Source: Lucinisca nassula (Eukaryota; Mollusca; Bivalvia; Lucinida; Lucinidae). Taken from it: DNA of 64,000 bases. Both the position numbers and the translations under genes were made by a program. This document shows, piece by piece, positions 62,901 through 64,000 of the stretch. Below the pieces are notes generated by a model that was not told the origin of the DNA, did not search any database, and saw only the letters and a program-made list of their open reading frames with translations. The DNA is taken from contig OY757023.1 of NCBI GenBank assembly GCA_963580285.1, positions 132,650,027 to 132,714,026 of the forward strand, read 5' to 3'. Position 1 is the stretch's first letter, and each line of letters begins with the position of its first letter.

Positions 62901-63984
62901 ACGTGCCCATGCGTGTCCAACCAACTCATGAATATTGGAAAATTGTTTCTCTCAAATAGTTTTGGAGATATAAGGGTCCAAAGTTGAAGGAAATTGACCT
63001 TTCAAGGGCCATAACTCGAAACTCAATGAAGGAAGACAACTCCCATTTTACCCCATGGCACTTGGGTTAAGGGCGCATCATTTGGCACCAATTATAGGCC
63101 GATATCATGAAGTCACCTTTGCACCATTTAGGCACTATCATCCTATTGGTGTCCCGCCAAAACTTGAGGCCCTTATAACTCGCTTTTGTGTATTGCGATT
63201 GGGCTGAAATTTTGCATGCTGCTAGTAGACCTCAGTGCCTAGTGGCTTGCAAAATTTCGTGCCGCTACGAAGCGTATCTTGTGAGTTATAAGCCTTCAAA
63301 CTTCGAGGAAATTAAAGTTTGTGCCTATTTTGCGGGAATACGAAATAAGATACAGAGGTGCAGTATGTATCCTTCAACAGGCATTTATGTGCCCTACCAT
63401 CGTGCAAAATCCCGGTAACACTGGGGCACGAGAAAGTGCCGAAATAAAGGACTCTTTTTTACATTGAGGGCTATGGGAAAAATGAAGAAAACGCCGCTAC
63501 TCAGCCTAGAGGGCGAATACAATAGCAAGCTTTACACCGTTAGTCCGTCCCCATAAAGTACGCCCTCGGGCCAAATTACAGATCGCTGCGTACAATAGAG
63601 GCCAAGAAAATTGACTTAGAAATTTTGGTGGTCGGCGTGTTGTGGGTACGAGAATCTCATTTTGGTCACTTTCACGTAGAAGCATGAAAATGGTGCCAAA
63701 ACGTGCCCATGCGTGTCCAACCAACTCATGAATATTGGAAAATTGTTTCTCTCAAATAGTTTTGGAGATATAAGGGTCCAAAGTTGAAGGAAATTGACCT
63801 TTCAAGGGCCATAACTCGAAACTCAATGAAGGAAGACAACTCCCATTTTACCCCATGGCACTTGGGTTAAGGGCGCATCATTTGGCACCAATTATAGGCC
63901 GATATCATGAAGTCACCTTTGCACCATTTAGGCACTATCATCCTATTGGTGTCCCGCCAAAACTTGAGGCCCTTATAACTCGCT

Positions 63985-64000
63985 TTTGTGTATTGCGATT
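63985..64000. repeat. Partial unit 81, first 16 bases
   Basis: The last 16 bases equal unit positions 1-16, so the array continues past the window edge. Confidence 0.97.

Larger units (their letters stand above)
54385..63984. repeat. Units 69-80, distal near-consensus segment
   Basis: By unit: 69 none; 70 C94G, C198T; 71 C74T, C217A, T478A, C528T, A550G; 72 G123A, G207A, C243T, A603C, A613T, A621G, C625A, G674A; 73 C528T, A550G; 74 C243T, C308T; 75 C472T, A603C, A613T, G674A; 76 G148A, C208T; 77 none; 78 C31T, C84G, T182A, G183A, G207A, G561T; 79 G176A, C213T; 80 A18G, A368C. Unit 72 is the most diverged unit of the window. Types a to f are absent here. Confidence 0.85.
1..64000. repeat. Satellite array, 800-bp unit, 80 copies plus 16 bases
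   Basis: The same 800-bp sequence recurs head to tail through the whole window, always in one orientation. Unit starts: units 1-25 at 1+800(n-1); units 26-31 from 20002; units 32-37 from 24795; units 38-56 from 29588; units 57-63 from 44787; units 64-68 from 50386; units 69-80 from 54385. Seventy-four units are exactly 800 bp. The exceptions are unit 25 (801), units 31 and 37 (793) and units 56, 63 and 68 (799). In units 1-23 I counted 27 differences from consensus by eye, about 1.2 per unit. Both ends of the array lie outside the window. This is typical of recently homogenised eukaryotic satellite DNA; centromeric, pericentromeric or subtelomeric location cannot be decided here. I do not recognise the family. 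Such uniform arrays are also prone to copy-number error in assembly. Confidence 0.98.

Noticed and set aside
63188..63418. 76-codon extended frame in unit 80
   Set aside because: A18G removes a TGA and lengthens the same non-coding frame by eight codons.
1..64000. CRISPR array
   Set aside because: The period is 800 bp with no unique spacers; all of the unit is repeated.
1..64000. CENP-B box or similar centromere-protein motif
   Set aside because: I looked for the NTTCGNNNNANNCGGGN pattern; TTCG occurs at 72-75 and 118-121 but the rest does not fit on either strand.
1..64000. Ribosomal DNA, 5S or tRNA gene cluster
   Set aside because: No rRNA core sequence, tRNA cloverleaf or Pol III box A/B pair was recognised, and the unit has no long conserved transcript-like region.

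Overview
The whole window lies inside one satellite DNA array. A unit of 800 bp is repeated head to tail 80 times, from base 1 to 63984, and the first 16 bases of an 81st unit end the window. Neighbouring units differ by only about 0 to 5 substitutions in 800. No other DNA was seen: no transposon insertion, no inverted segment, no RNA gene and no credible protein gene. The two short reading frames found in nearly every unit (68 codons on +, 72 codons on -) use TTG starts, are broken by stops in some units, and are best read as by-products of the repeat.

An uninterrupted 64-kb gene-free array of an 800-bp unit is typical of eukaryotic heterochromatin (centromeric, pericentromeric or subtelomeric satellite). 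It does not fit a bacterium, archaeon or virus. The general look of the unit, about 43% GC over the first 120 bases, is compatible with a plant satellite, but I do not recognise the family, so host and chromosomal position are inference.

Layout, with units numbered from base 1 and unit coordinates 1-800. Units 1-24 (1-19200) are near consensus with mostly private changes and one 4-unit duplication (units 9-12 to 13-16). Units 25-28 (19201-22401) carry a few scattered shared changes. Units 29-39 (22402-31187) hold a duplicated 3-unit block, 29-31 and 35-37, marked by a 7-bp deletion, followed by a second marker pair at a different spacing. Units 40-51 (31188-40787) are a transition in which unit types defined by A636G, G85A/C94A/C336T and C84A/C94A alternate. 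Units 52-68 (40788-54384) contain a true higher-order repeat of five unit types, a-b-c-d-e, present three times. Units 69-80 (54385-63984) return to near consensus with local 2- and 3-unit duplications.

Within the unit there is structure that a plain list would miss: a large imperfect palindrome across the unit boundary with a nested 54-nt hairpin at unit 22-74, a related folded segment at 579-634, a diverged direct copy of 99-128 at 581-610, and a 36-bp tandem duplication at 697-765. The array as a whole records unequal exchange. In two places the exchange breakpoint can be bracketed: within about 125 bp inside unit 63, and between units 74 and 75.
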